A stretch of 64,000 nt of DNA from an uncultured Clostridia bacterium. GTDB lineage: Bacteria > Bacillota > Clostridia > Oscillospirales > Acutalibacteraceae. The stretch is taken from assembly GCA_947627135.1 (NCBI GenBank), contig CANQUV010000007.1:21766-85765 (forward strand), written 5' to 3'. The translations under genes were made by a program, and so were the position numbers. The notes below the pieces were generated by a model that made no database searches, was not told where the DNA came from, and saw nothing but the letters and a program-made list of their open reading frames with translations. Shown here piece after piece: positions 25,774 to 34,485 of the stretch. Every line of letters begins with the position of its first letter. Positions within the stretch are counted from its first letter, which is position 1.

Positions 25774-27030
25774 ATGTTTAATAAAAATCGTGGCAGATAT
25801 GCAGAACAAAAGGCAAAAAAGTTAAACCGTGATGTAATAAGCTATGAAGAAGTGCCTCTTGATGATTATGAAGAGGAAACAACAAGAGTATCTTCGGTAG
25901 ATGCAAAAAAAATCGTAAAAATAGTAATATTGCTTTTAATATTGGGACTTATAGTATTTGCGTTTGCAAACAGAAACAGTCTTACCCCTGAAAATATATC
26001 AAACTGGTTTAAATATGATGTTTTAGGACAGGGAGAAGGCAAAGGCTATCCTGTAAATATTTTAGGTACAAATGTAGATGCAAATAATATGATAACCGTG
26101 GGGAACACATTATCTTATGCCTCGGATACATCATTTGTAACACTTAGTTCCAACGCCAGTGAAATTCAAAACTTCCAGTTAAGCTATGCAACTCCTGTTA
26201 TTTCCAATAACGGTAATAACCTGCTTGTATATAGTTTAGGTGGAAAAGAATATAATGTGGGAACAACAAATGAAATTACCTATACAGGAAAAACAGAAGA
26301 TAATATTTTTACGGGAGATATTTCAGGTTCGGGAGTTTATGGAATAGTAACTCAAACAAGCGGTTATCTTTCAAAGCTATATGTTTTTAATAAGGAAAAT
26401 AAGCAAATTTATACATATTCTTTTTCTGATTATTACATAACATCTTTGACAATCAATTCAAGCGGCACACAATGTGTAGCCTGTGGAATATCAGCAAAAC
26501 AGGGAAGCTTTTCAGGAATGGTTTACGTTCTTGACTTTAAGCAAGAAAAACCGTTGAGTACCAGTGAAATTAATGAAAATGTAATTTACAGATCAGAGTA
26601 TTTATCATCAAACGAAGTTTGTTTAATTGGTGACACAGCCTCATATATATTAAATGTTTCAGACGGTAAATTAAATGAAAATTCATATAATCAAATGTCG
26701 CTTACAGCATTTGATGTAAACGAAAGTACCGGAAATTACTCAATATCACTATCAAGAACAGGCGACGGTTACTCCTGTACAATTAAAACATTTAATTCAA
26801 AAGGAGATAATGTATCAGAAATTGAAACAGATTATAGAATTTCAGCATTAACTTTGCAAAGAGGAAATATTTATATTTTAGAAAATAATCTTGTTCATTG
26901 TTATGATTTCAGCAGTAATGAAAAAAGCTCAGGCGATGCAGGAACAGGTGCAAAGCAAATAAAGGTATTATCAGACGGAACAGTTTTTGTGATCGGTGTA
27001 AATGAAATAAGAAAAGCAGAATTAAAATAA
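25774..27030 (+). CDS. DUF5711-like membrane-anchored beta-propeller protein
   Basis: 418 residues. A charged cytoplasmic N-terminus (~1-45) precedes a single membrane anchor at ~47-66. The rest is an extracytoplasmic region of repeated beta-strand blocks (for example LLVYSLGGKEYNV, LYVFNKENKQIYTYSF), consistent with a seven-bladed propeller of the DUF5711 family found in Clostridia. No catalytic residues are recognisable. It sits 13 bases after truA and 20 before the CvpA-like gene, in a co-directional run. Function unknown. Confidence 0.72.
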   Translation: MFNKNRGRYAEQKAKKLNRDVISYEEVPLDDYEEETTRVSSVDAKKIVKIVILLLILGLIVFAFANRNSLTPENISNWFKYDVLGQGEGKGYPVNILGTNVDANNMITVGNTLSYASDTSFVTLSSNASEIQNFQLSYATPVISNNGNNLLVYSLGGKEYNVGTTNEITYTGKTEDNIFTGDISGSGVYGIVTQTSGYLSKLYVFNKENKQIYTYSFSDYYITSLTINSSGTQCVACGISAKQGSFSGMVYVLDFKQEKPLSTSEINENVIYRSEYLSSNEVCLIGDTASYILNVSDGKLNENSYNQMSLTAFDVNESTGNYSISLSRTGDGYSCTIKTFNSKGDNVSEIETDYRISALTLQRGNIYILENNLVHCYDFSSNEKSSGDAGTGAKQIKVLSDGTVFVIGVNEIRKAELK

Positions 27031-27050
27031 TTTGTAATTAAGGTGATATT

Positions 27051-27776
27051 TTGCTTGATTTAATAATTATTCTGATATTTGTAATCTTCGTTCTAATAGG
27101 AATTAAACGAGGTGCGATAAAAACTCTTTTAAATTTAATAAGTGTATGTTTATCTGTATTTTTGTCATCGGTATTAGGTTCCAATATATCTAATTGGGTA
27201 TATAATGTGTTATTTAAAAATGGTATAATACAAGGTGTAAACAATACTCTGAATCAAACCGATGTAGCAGATGCAGTAGAAAATGCAATAAATTCAATTC
27301 CAGATGTTGTATATAATGCATTGTCTGTTTTCGGAGTAACTAAAGAATCTTTGCTTTTACAGACAGAAGGTGCAGTCAATAGCACTCAAAGCAGTATAGC
27401 AAATGTAGTAGAAGGAGTAATAAGACCTATTTTAACTTCAATAATCAGCTTTTTTTTAATTATAATACTATTTATACTTTTGCTTGTATTATTTAAATTT
27501 TTAATAAGGCTGATTAACGGAATTTTTGAACTTCCGGTACTTCATACATTTAACAGAATGCTGGGAGGTATATTAGGGGCAGTTGAAGGTGGGGCAATAG
27601 TTTATATGTTTGTTTTGCTGATAAAAATTATTTTGCCATTTGCCGGAGATGATTTCTTTATAACACAACAAATGATAGAAGAAAGCATAATTTTTAAAAC
27701 AATGTATGAAATAAATATATTTAATAATATTACACAAATAACCAAAAATGTTTCAGCATTAACTATAAAAAATTAA
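27051..27776 (+). CDS. CvpA family membrane protein
   Basis: 241 residues. The start is TTG at 27051, with AAGGTGA seven bases upstream. The N-terminal pattern (LDLIIILIFVIFVLIGIKRG) and overall four-segment layout match CvpA/colicin V production proteins: two membrane segments near the N-terminus and two at ~125-155 and ~180-205. A soluble, Asn-rich insert lies between the pairs. CvpA proteins contribute to envelope integrity, with no defined biochemical activity. Confidence 0.8.
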   Translation: MLDLIIILIFVIFVLIGIKRGAIKTLLNLISVCLSVFLSSVLGSNISNWVYNVLFKNGIIQGVNNTLNQTDVADAVENAINSIPDVVYNALSVFGVTKESLLLQTEGAVNSTQSSIANVVEGVIRPILTSIISFFLIIILFILLLVLFKFLIRLINGIFELPVLHTFNRMLGGILGAVEGGAIVYMFVLLIKIILPFAGDDFFITQQMIEESIIFKTMYEINIFNNITQITKNVSALTIKN

Positions 27777-27782
27777 AAGGAA

Positions 27783-28376
27783 ATGGGAAAGATGGAAAAG
27801 AAAACAATAAAAATATCGGATTTTTTTACCATACCGAATTTATTAACTTATTTGCGAATAATTTTAATAGTACCGTTTGTAATATACTTTCTTAAACAGA
27901 AATATATATTGGCGATGATTTTAATAGGCATTTCGGCACTTTCAGATTGCTGCGACGGTTTTATTGCGAGAAAATTTAATCAGGTAACAGATTTAGGAAA
28001 GCTGCTAGACCCTATTGCAGATAAACTTACTTTACTTGCAGTTATGGTATGTATTACAATATATACGCCGATCATACTGCCTGTAATGATAATTCTTGTT
28101 GCTAAAGATATAATAATGCTAATAGGCGGCACAAGACTTTTAAAAAAAGGGCTTACACCTCCGGCAGCAAAATGGTATGGAAAAATAGGAACAATAGTTT
28201 TTTATTTTTCCGTAATTTTAATTGTATTTTTAAAGGCAGTGTTCGGATATGAAAATGCAGTTTTATCGTTAACACTTCTGTCAATTACGGCATTAGTAAT
28301 GATTTATGCGCTCGTTCAATATTATTTAATATACTTACAATTAATAAAAGGAAAAAAAGAGGAATTGAAAAAATAA
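27783..28376 (+). CDS. pgsA: CDP-diacylglycerol-glycerol-3-phosphate 3-phosphatidyltransferase
   Basis: 197 residues. The CDP-alcohol phosphatidyltransferase signature is complete: SDCCDGFIARKF followed by GKLLDPIADKL, giving the DG..AR..G..D..D metal-site pattern. The N-terminal IPNLLTYLRIILIVP is typical of PgsA. It makes phosphatidylglycerol-phosphate, the first step to PG and cardiolipin. The start could be 27783 or the ATG at 27792; AAAAGGA is too close to the first and rather far from the second. Preceded by the CvpA gene with a 6-base gap. Confidence 0.92.
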   Translation: MGKMEKKTIKISDFFTIPNLLTYLRIILIVPFVIYFLKQKYILAMILIGISALSDCCDGFIARKFNQVTDLGKLLDPIADKLTLLAVMVCITIYTPIILPVMIILVAKDIIMLIGGTRLLKKGLTPPAAKWYGKIGTIVFYFSVILIVFLKAVFGYENAVLSLTLLSITALVMIYALVQYYLIYLQLIKGKKEELKK

Positions 28377-28393
28377 AAAATATGTTATATAAT
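28365..28393 (+). promoter_or_regulatory. Promoter of the clpE-like gene
   Basis: TTGAAA (28365-28370), 17-base spacer, TATAAT (28388-28393). The -35 lies inside the last codons of pgsA. No CtsR box recognised in the leader. Confidence 0.65.
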
Positions 28394-28462
28394 AGCGTAA
28401 AACTTTTCAATTAACTTGTTATTATTTAAAATAGATTAAAGATTTTATAAAAGGAGATTAAT

Positions 28463-30811
28463 ATGCTTTGTAGTAGATGTGGAAAAAGACAAGCAGTTGT
28501 CTTTGTTTCTTCCGAAAATACAAAAGAAACGCCGACACAAGGTTATTGTTTAACATGTGCAAAAGAACTTGGAATCAAGCCGGTAGAGGATCTTATCAAT
28601 AAGATGGGCATTACAGATGATGATTTAGATGCAGTTCAGGATCAAATGAACAGTATTATGTCAAATCTTGGTGACAGTGGCGACATTTCAAAATTAATGG
28701 AAAATGTTGATATGAACAGCCTTATGGGAGAAATGAGCAACTTAGACGAAGAAAGTAATGATGAAGATGATTTTACTCCCGGCGGAGCACCTGCATTTCC
28801 GGCATTTTTCAATAGTATTTTCGGTGCCGGAAATCAAAACAGAGAAAATAATCAGAGTGTAAATAATACGAAAGGCAAAAAAAAGGAAAGAAAAGAAAAA
28901 AACAGAAAGCATCTTAACTTATACTGCGAAAACCTTACAAAGAAAGCACTTGAAGGTAATATAGACAGGATAATCGGCAGAGATTACGAAATTGAGAGAG
29001 TTATACAAATTTTATCGAGAAGAACAAAAAATAATCCTTGTTTAATAGGAGAGCCGGGTGTAGGTAAAACAGCTATTGCAGAAGGTTTAGCTTTAAGAAT
29101 TGCGTCAGGAAATGTGCCGCAAAGATTAAAGGATAAAGAGATTGAACTACTTGATTTAACATCACTTGTAGCTGGTACACAATTCAGAGGCCAGTTTGAG
29201 AGCCGTATAAAAGGATTAACACAAGAAATTAAAGAAGCGGGAAATGTCATTCTGTTTATAGATGAGGTTCATAATCTTGTAGGAACCGGCGACAGCGAGG
29301 GAACAATGAATGCTGCCAATATTTTAAAGCCTGCACTTTCAAGAGGAGAAATACAGGTTATCGGAGCTACAACCTTTAATGAATACAGAAAGTATATTGA
29401 AAAGGACAGTGCTCTTGAAAGAAGATTTCAGCCTGTAAAGGTTACAGAACCTGCTATTGAAGATTCAGTGAAGATCATAGACGGTATAAAAGATTACTAT
29501 GAAAATCATCATAGAGTAACAGTAAATGATGATATAGTAAGAAAAGTGGTAGTTTTGTCAGAGCGTTATATTACAGACAGATTTTTACCGGATAAAGCAA
29601 TAGATTTGCTTGATGAAAGCTGTGCATGTGCAGCCCTTAGAAATAAGGACATGGAGCGTTTTGATAAGCTTAAGGATGATAGACAAAAATATGTTTTAAA
29701 AAGCGAGGAGCTTTCTTCTGCGGAAGAAATTGATTATGAACAACTTGCAGATATTAAAAGTCGGCTTGCAAAAATAGATAAGGAAATTCTTTCAATTGAC
29801 CCCGAATCAATTAAATCAACTGTAACAGAAGAGGATATTGCCAAAGTTATTGAACTTTGGACAGGTATTCCTGCATCAAGAATTAAAGAAAATGAGCTTG
29901 CAAAGCTTTCTGATTTAGAAAATGAATTAAAGAAAAAGATTATTGGTCAGGACGAAGCGGTAAATGTGCTTTCTTCAGCAATTAAAAGAAGCAGAGTTCA
30001 GATTTCACCAAGAAGAAAACCTGCGTCATTTATATTTGTAGGGCCAACAGGCGTTGGTAAAACAGAACTTGTTAAAGTACTTTCACAACAGCTTTTCGAT
30101 ACTCCGGAAACGCTTATAAGACTTGATATGTCAGAATTTATGGAGAAACATTCGGTTTCAAAAATTATCGGTTCGCCTCCGGGTTATGTTGGCTATGACG
30201 AAGCAGGTCAGGTAACGGAAAAAGTAAGAAGAAGACCATATTCAGTTTTACTTTTTGATGAAATTGAGAAAGCTCATCCCGATGTTTTAAATATTCTTCT
30301 TCAAATTCTTGACGAGGGAAAAGTTACAGATGCTCACGGTAGAACAGTCAACTTTGAAAATACAGTAATCGTAATGACATCAAATGCAGGTTCAGCTAAA
30401 AAAGAAAATGCATTGGGATTTGGAAAAACCCAAGACGATGCAAATAAAGAAAAGGTAATGAAAGCATTAAATGAGTTTTTACGCCCTGAATTTATTGCAA
30501 GAGTTGATGAAATAATTGTGTTTAAAGAATTATCAAAAGATAATTTCAAATCGATTGCAAAGCTTATGCTTGAAGAGTATGTACCTGTACTTAAAGAAAA
30601 GCATATTGCCTTCACTTATGATGAAAAGGCTTGTGAATATCTTGCAGAGAAAGCTTACGGAGGAAATAGTGGTGCAAGAGATTTAAGAAATCTTATAAGA
30701 AGAGAAGTAGAAGATAAAATTGCCCAGTCAATGATAGATTCAAAGGACATAGCGCTTTCAGGAATTCATCTTTCTTTTGAAGATGATAAAATATCTGTTA
30801 AAACAATATAA
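28463..30811 (+). CDS. clpE: ClpE-type AAA+ unfoldase with N-terminal zinc finger
   Basis: 782 residues. The N-terminus has CSRCG then CLTCAKELG, a four-Cys zinc finger like that of ClpE/McsA, in place of the Clp-N repeat domain of ClpC. An acidic Met/Asp linker (~50-125) and a Lys-rich patch follow. Two AAA+ modules have Walker A GEPGVGKTAIAEG and GPTGVGKTELV, with Walker B VILFIDEVHNL and LLFDEIEKAH. Between them is a short coiled M-domain (~395-450). The LGFG segment after SNAGSAKKENA is at the position of the ClpP-docking loop, so a proteolytic partner is likely. It has its own promoter and AAAGGAG site. Confidence 0.9.
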   Translation: MLCSRCGKRQAVVFVSSENTKETPTQGYCLTCAKELGIKPVEDLINKMGITDDDLDAVQDQMNSIMSNLGDSGDISKLMENVDMNSLMGEMSNLDEESNDEDDFTPGGAPAFPAFFNSIFGAGNQNRENNQSVNNTKGKKKERKEKNRKHLNLYCENLTKKALEGNIDRIIGRDYEIERVIQILSRRTKNNPCLIGEPGVGKTAIAEGLALRIASGNVPQRLKDKEIELLDLTSLVAGTQFRGQFESRIKGLTQEIKEAGNVILFIDEVHNLVGTGDSEGTMNAANILKPALSRGEIQVIGATTFNEYRKYIEKDSALERRFQPVKVTEPAIEDSVKIIDGIKDYYENHHRVTVNDDIVRKVVVLSERYITDRFLPDKAIDLLDESCACAALRNKDMERFDKLKDDRQKYVLKSEELSSAEEIDYEQLADIKSRLAKIDKEILSIDPESIKSTVTEEDIAKVIELWTGIPASRIKENELAKLSDLENELKKKIIGQDEAVNVLSSAIKRSRVQISPRRKPASFIFVGPTGVGKTELVKVLSQQLFDTPETLIRLDMSEFMEKHSVSKIIGSPPGYVGYDEAGQVTEKVRRRPYSVLLFDEIEKAHPDVLNILLQILDEGKVTDAHGRTVNFENTVIVMTSNAGSAKKENALGFGKTQDDANKEKVMKALNEFLRPEFIARVDEIIVFKELSKDNFKSIAKLMLEEYVPVLKEKHIAFTYDEKACEYLAEKAYGGNSGARDLRNLIRREVEDKIAQSMIDSKDIALSGIHLSFEDDKISVKTI

Positions 30812-30824
30812 AATATACTAACTA

Positions 30825-30862
30825 AACCGACTTGATTTGAAAATTTATCAAATTAAGTCGGT
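30825..30862 (+). terminator. Probable terminator after clpE
   Basis: AACCGACTTGATTTGA pairs imperfectly with TCAAATTAAGTCGGTT, followed by AGTGTTTTATATT. Long stem but a weak T-tract. Confidence 0.65.
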
Positions 30863-30911
30863 TAGTGTTTTATATTAGCCTGCGAAATATTTAAAAATTT
30901 AAAATAAAATC

Positions 30912-30940
30912 TTGACAAAATATATCTGTTATGTTATACT
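30912..30940 (+). promoter_or_regulatory. SigA promoter of tRNA-Gly
   Basis: TTGACA (30912-30917), 17-base spacer, TATACT (30935-30940), 28 bases upstream of the tRNA. Confidence 0.85.
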
Positions 30941-30968
30941 AAATAACGCTGAAAACAAAAGCATATTT

Positions 30969-31042
30969 GCGGATGTAGTTTAGTGGTAGAACTTCAGCCT
31001 TCCAAGCTGATCGTGTGAGTTCGATTCTCATCATCCGCTCCA
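30969..31042 (+). tRNA. tRNA-Gly (anticodon TCC)
   Basis: A 74-base cloverleaf with encoded CCA. The acceptor arm is GCGGATG/CATCCGC, the D-loop AGTGGTAGA, the anticodon loop CTTCCAA (anticodon TCC) and the T-loop TTCGATTC. It has its own promoter and terminator. Confidence 0.97.
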
Positions 31043-31088
31043 TTTGTAAATTTGTCCAAACTTTTATAAGTTTAGACTTAAAATATTT

Positions 31089-31122
31089 AGTATCAATTTC
31101 AAAAGAAGTTGGTACTTTTTTT
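31089..31122 (+). terminator. Terminator of the tRNA-Gly transcript
   Basis: AGTATCAA pairs with TTGGTACT (one G-U), loop of 12 bases, then a run of seven T. Confidence 0.78.
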
Positions 31123-31330
31123 ATGTTGGCTCTATGTCAATAGTTGGGGTAAACCCGAAAAAAGAGAATTAGATAATAGATTAAGAAAAATAAAAGATAC
31201 AGAAATTGCAAAAAAATTAAAGGTAGCACAATATACTATAAGTGAAATGTTTGCATTGATAACTGCTATGATGATAAATGCTACAAGACCATTACAGAGT
31301 TAATATAGTTTATAAATTACAATTTGTATT
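31123..31330. other. Possible insertion-sequence scar between tRNA-Gly and the C39 gene
   Basis: Right after the tRNA terminator comes GGCTCTATGTCAATAGTTGG, which resembles terminal inverted repeats of ISL3-like elements. About 190 bases of degenerate coding-like sequence follow (fragments KKLKVAQYTISEMF). No second inverted repeat or transposase domain is visible, so this is tentative. From 31330 to 31450 the DNA is AT-rich with nothing recognisable. Confidence 0.25.
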
Positions 31331-31451
31331 AATATCAATTTTTACAAATTTTAATTTAATATCGTAAAAATAAAATATAAATCGTTTATATAGTATTAAT
31401 TTAGATAAACAATGAAAAAGTTTAAAATAAGCTAACCATTTATTCCAAAAT

Positions 31452-31481
31452 AAAAAGACGCTTTTATAAGCGTCTTTTTTG
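31452..31481 (+). terminator. Isolated terminator hairpin
   Basis: AAAAAGACGC-TTTTATAA-GCGTCTTTTTT. No gene precedes it closely on the plus strand; it may end read-through from the tRNA-Gly region. Confidence 0.75.
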
Positions 31482-31646
31482 TTTTTGTTATAATGTTATA
31501 TGTATTTTTATTTAACTAATATTTTAATTTTTTGAAATAGTCTTAAAATCGTAAAAAGCGAGATTTTAAAACTTCTATAAAATAACTGTTATAAAGTGTA
31601 TCGGATGCTTTTCTGATACGCTTTAGTTTAAAGATTAAATTAAATA

Positions 31647-32681
31647 TTACTTTACTACAATTGCCTGCGTACCGATTTGCGAATATCTTTCCTCAAATAT
31701 TGTTTTTTCAAATACAGAAATATCACCTGCTATGGAGTCACAAAGGTAATAATTTTCTTTATCATACCCAACAAGTACCATACAATGCTCGTGCATATTC
31801 CAGTCAACGGTATCTCCGATTTTATGTGTTGCATTTTCGTCAACATAATTTACAGTCCAACTTGCTTTTACAAACGGCTCCTGCATACCTGCGGTAGACC
31901 AAATCATAACAGGAATATTATTTCGTACATATTCTTTGCAAAGATCCTCCATTGATTCGCCTATAATCGGATAGGCTGTAAGTTTAGAATTGGTTGTTTT
32001 AATGAAATTGTTCATACATTTAGCCATTCCGGGTGCATTTATACCATATCCGAATAAAATATCACCGGCAAATGCAGAATTCATATCAGGTCCGTAAAGA
32101 GTACCGTCTTCTCCGTAGGATACAGGCTTTATAGTTAAATAATTGTTTACAAATTCAGATACATCAATGTTAAAATCATAATATTGCAGAAGCATTGTGC
32201 AGGCGTATGTTTCACAGCATGCAAGAAATTCATCTTGAACAATAATAGGAACTCCTTTTATTTGATAAGAATCTTGATTAACATGAGCAGTTGTTTCGGG
32301 AACAGCAACGTTTTGTTCTGTTGCGTTATTTCCGACAGCAGAAGCTATTACTATAATAATTATCAATATCACAACAAGAACCAGAGCAAGTCCTGCTACT
32401 CTTTTGTTTAAAAGACCTAATAGTTTCCACTTAAGTCCTTTTCTCTTTCTTATATTTCTGTTGACGTTTCTGTTACTGCCGTTTCTGTTACCGTAGTTTC
32501 TATTACTACTCTTTCTGTAATTTCTGTTTCGGTTATTACTGTTTCTGTTATCTCTGTTTCTATTGTTATTACTTCTGTTGTTTCTGTTCGGGTTTGTATT
32601 TTTTACAGCGTCATCATCGTCAAAATAATAGTCAAAGTAATCTCCGTATCTGCTTGTATCTTTGTTAAAATCATCACCCAT
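31647..32681 (-). CDS. Membrane-anchored C39-like (Peptidase_C39_2) protein with Asn/Arg-rich tail
   Basis: 344 residues. An acidic N-terminus (FDYYFDDDDAV) leads to a low-complexity stretch at ~31-75 made almost wholly of Asn and Arg with a few Ser and Tyr. A membrane anchor follows at ~94-117 (LALVLVVILIIIIVIASAVG). The external domain has a papain-like C39_2 layout: Cys at ~155/156 in DEFLACCETYACTML and His near MHEHCMVLVGYDKENYYL, with an Asp in CDSIAGDI. A surface cysteine peptidase is likely, substrate unknown. The basic tail should be cytoplasmic and could bind RNA, DNA or lipid head groups; that is inference. The ATG at 32681 has GGGAGTGG upstream at long spacing. Confidence 0.82.
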   Translation of the reverse strand: MGDDFNKDTSRYGDYFDYYFDDDDAVKNTNPNRNNRSNNNRNRDNRNSNNRNRNYRKSSNRNYGNRNGSNRNVNRNIRKRKGLKWKLLGLLNKRVAGLALVLVVILIIIIVIASAVGNNATEQNVAVPETTAHVNQDSYQIKGVPIIVQDEFLACCETYACTMLLQYYDFNIDVSEFVNNYLTIKPVSYGEDGTLYGPDMNSAFAGDILFGYGINAPGMAKCMNNFIKTTNSKLTAYPIIGESMEDLCKEYVRNNIPVMIWSTAGMQEPFVKASWTVNYVDENATHKIGDTVDWNMHEHCMVLVGYDKENYYLCDSIAGDISVFEKTIFEERYSQIGTQAIVVK

Positions 32682-32830
32682 ACCTATATTACCACTCCCA
32701 ATTGTTTTTGCAATATTATAAAAGCTTTTTTGCTGATTTAAAATAGTTTTTAAAAGATGTGCCTTGTGCGTTAATAAAAAACTTTTTGCCCCTTATCGCT
32801 AAATTTATAATAATGGAGTTTTGAATCGTT

Positions 32831-32857
32831 TTAATTAATAAATGATTTAGCGTCCAT
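32831..32857 (-). pseudogene. Eight-codon mini-ORF with strong RBS, probable gene scrap
   Basis: Ten bases after the AbrB-type stop, TAAGGAG precedes an ATG that opens MDAKSFIN and then a stop. The tight spacing is that of a translationally coupled second gene, but the frame ends at once. I read it as the 5' end of a lost downstream gene, or a leader peptide. Nothing else coding is seen in 32682-32867. Confidence 0.35.
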
Positions 32858-32867
32858 GATTAACTCC

Positions 32868-33068
32868 TTATTCATTGAATATCTTTTCCGCTAAATCAGA
32901 AAAGCTTGATTTTGGAGGAATAGCGATACCTTTTTTCTCGTCTGCTAATAATATTAATGTATTTCCGGGCTTTATATCAAAAATATCACGTGCTTGCTTT
33001 GGAATAACGATCTGACCTTTTTCACCAACAGTTACTGTCCAAGCATATTTTCCTTTTGGAGAATTCAT
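32868..33068 (-). CDS. AbrB/SpoVT/MazE-fold transcriptional regulator
   Basis: 66 residues. The swapped-hairpin AbrB DNA-binding core is clear: GEKGQIVIPKQARDIFDIKPG then NTLILLADEKKGIAI. Such proteins act as dimeric transition-state or antitoxin-type regulators. AAGGAGCGG precedes the ATG at 33068, and a strong promoter lies just upstream. In many Clostridia this type of gene heads an operon with an ABC transporter or other partner; here only a mini-ORF follows, so the partner seems lost. Confidence 0.88.
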   Translation of the reverse strand: MNSPKGKYAWTVTVGEKGQIVIPKQARDIFDIKPGNTLILLADEKKGIAIPPKSSFSDLAEKIFNE

Positions 33069-33101
33069 ATTACCGCTCCTTAAGTATGATTTGTATAACT
33101 T

Positions 33102-33130
33102 ATTGTATTGACGGAAATTAAATTTGTCAA
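33102..33130 (-). promoter_or_regulatory. SigA promoter of the AbrB-type gene
   Basis: Minus-strand TTGACA (33125-33130), 17-base spacer, TACAAT (33102-33107). Confidence 0.75.
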
Positions 33131-33332
33131 GTTTTCTTTATAAGTTTACTTTAATATCAAGTATATAAATAAGCCGCCTTTTGCTCAAAATAGCAGGAAC
33201 TACAATTTTATTAGCTAAAAATTATGTAGTAAAAATAATTAAATAGTTTATTAGCGGCATTTCTTTTTTCTTTTTTAATTCATAATTAGAAATATTTAGG
33301 TAATTTGACAGCTTTTTATAGAAAACACCATC

Positions 33333-33374
33333 CTAAACTTCGCTGAATTCATGATTTCCTACATTTATAATCAC
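33333..33374 (-). pseudogene. Thirteen-codon mini-ORF with strong RBS, probable gene scrap
   Basis: AAGGAG, six bases, then GTG opens MIINVGNHEFSEV and a stop, starting 27 bases after the degV stop codon. The ribosome site is as good as those of real genes nearby, but the frame is broken. The rest of 33131-33332 is AT-rich with no ORF. Probably the head of a decayed gene. Confidence 0.35.
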
Positions 33375-33400
33375 GCTAAACTCCTTATTAAAAAACTTAA

Positions 33401-34255
33401 TTATTCAACATATTGAATACAACCCAATGCTTTAACTCCTGCTCCAACATGACAGCTGATACTGATTGGAAGTTTAAAAAGATTCACTTTATAATCAGGA
33501 AAACTTTTTTGAACCTTTTCTCTCCACTCCATAGCAGGTTCTAACTCTCCTGAATATGCAGTTTCAACTTTTACTGGTTTTCCGGCAAATCTTTCTTCAA
33601 CATCTTTGTGTAAAACATTAAGCATTATATCTTCGGCATTTTTCATACCTCTTGCTTTAGCAAATGCATCTAATTTTTCGCCTTGAATTTGTAAAACAGG
33701 TTTAATATTCAAAATAGAGGCGATTGCCGCACCTGCAGAAGTTACTCTGCCGCTTTTCTTTAAAAGTTCTAAAGTATTAACAGCAAGATAAATACTTGCA
33801 TTGTACGATTGTTTTTCAAGTGTTTTGCAAATTTCCTCTGCACTTAATCCTTTTTCTATAAGATGTAAAGCGTCGATAACTGATTGTCTTTGTGATACTG
33901 AAATTCTTTTATTGTCAGCTACAAACACTCGTCCGTTATAATCAGAAGCAAGTGCTTTTGCAGTATCTAAAGAACTGCTTAAACTTGCCGACATGGGAAT
34001 ATGTACAATATAATCATAATCTTTTAAAATTTTATCCCAAAAAGAAATAATGGATTCAGGAGCAGGCTGTGATGTAGAAACCTGACATCCTTTAGAAAGC
34101 ATTTCAAAAAACTGTTCATAAGTGCAGTTTATACCTTCAAAATATTCCTTATCATCAACAGAAAAGGGCATAGGCAACATATAAATACCTAATTCTTTTG
34201 CTTCTTCAGTAGAAATACTGCTGTTTGTATCAGTGGTTATTGCAATTTTATCCAC
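33401..34255 (-). CDS. DegV family fatty-acid-binding protein
   Basis: 284 residues. DegV/FakB fold with IAITTDTNSSIS at the start, STSQPAPESI (lipid head-group site), HIPMSASLSSSLDTA, and a C-terminal ISCHVGAGVKALGC. FakB proteins bind a fatty acid and present it to the kinase FakA for phosphorylation and entry into phospholipids; no fakA is in this window. GTG start at 34255 with CGAGGA upstream. Its own promoter lies at 34294-34322. Confidence 0.92.
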   Translation of the reverse strand: MDKIAITTDTNSSISTEEAKELGIYMLPMPFSVDDKEYFEGINCTYEQFFEMLSKGCQVSTSQPAPESIISFWDKILKDYDYIVHIPMSASLSSSLDTAKALASDYNGRVFVADNKRISVSQRQSVIDALHLIEKGLSAEEICKTLEKQSYNASIYLAVNTLELLKKSGRVTSAGAAIASILNIKPVLQIQGEKLDAFAKARGMKNAEDIMLNVLHKDVEERFAGKPVKVETAYSGELEPAMEWREKVQKSFPDYKVNLFKLPISISCHVGAGVKALGCIQYVE

Positions 34256-34293
34256 TTTGCATCCTCGTTTCGTAATTGATTTATAACATTAAA

Positions 34294-34322
34294 ATTATAC
34301 ATTTAAGAAGATTTATTGTCAA
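34294..34322 (-). promoter_or_regulatory. SigA promoter of degV
   Basis: Minus-strand TTGACA (34317-34322), 17-base spacer, TATAAT (34294-34299). Confidence 0.82.
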
Positions 34323-34387
34323 TAAAATAGACTTTTTAAGAAAACTTTGATAATTAAAATATTATAATATGAAATTACTGTTTATTA

Positions 34388-34415
34388 TTGCCTTAAAAAA
34401 TAATAAAAATATAAT
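34388..34415 (+). promoter_or_regulatory. Possible promoter of the GH13 lipoprotein gene
   Basis: TTGCCT (34388-34393), 16-base spacer, TATAAT (34410-34415). A second -10-like TATACT lies at 34447-34452 without a good -35. Confidence 0.45.
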
Positions 34416-34485
34416 ATAATGTTAGACATTTATATAACTTATATGTTATACTGTAATTAACAATTTAGACAGGAGGAATTATAAA

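Noticed and set aside
31109..31303. ORF of 64 codons after tRNA-Gly
   Set aside because: Its TTG start lies inside the stem of the tRNA-Gly terminator and it matches no recognisable domain. Better read as a degenerate scar.
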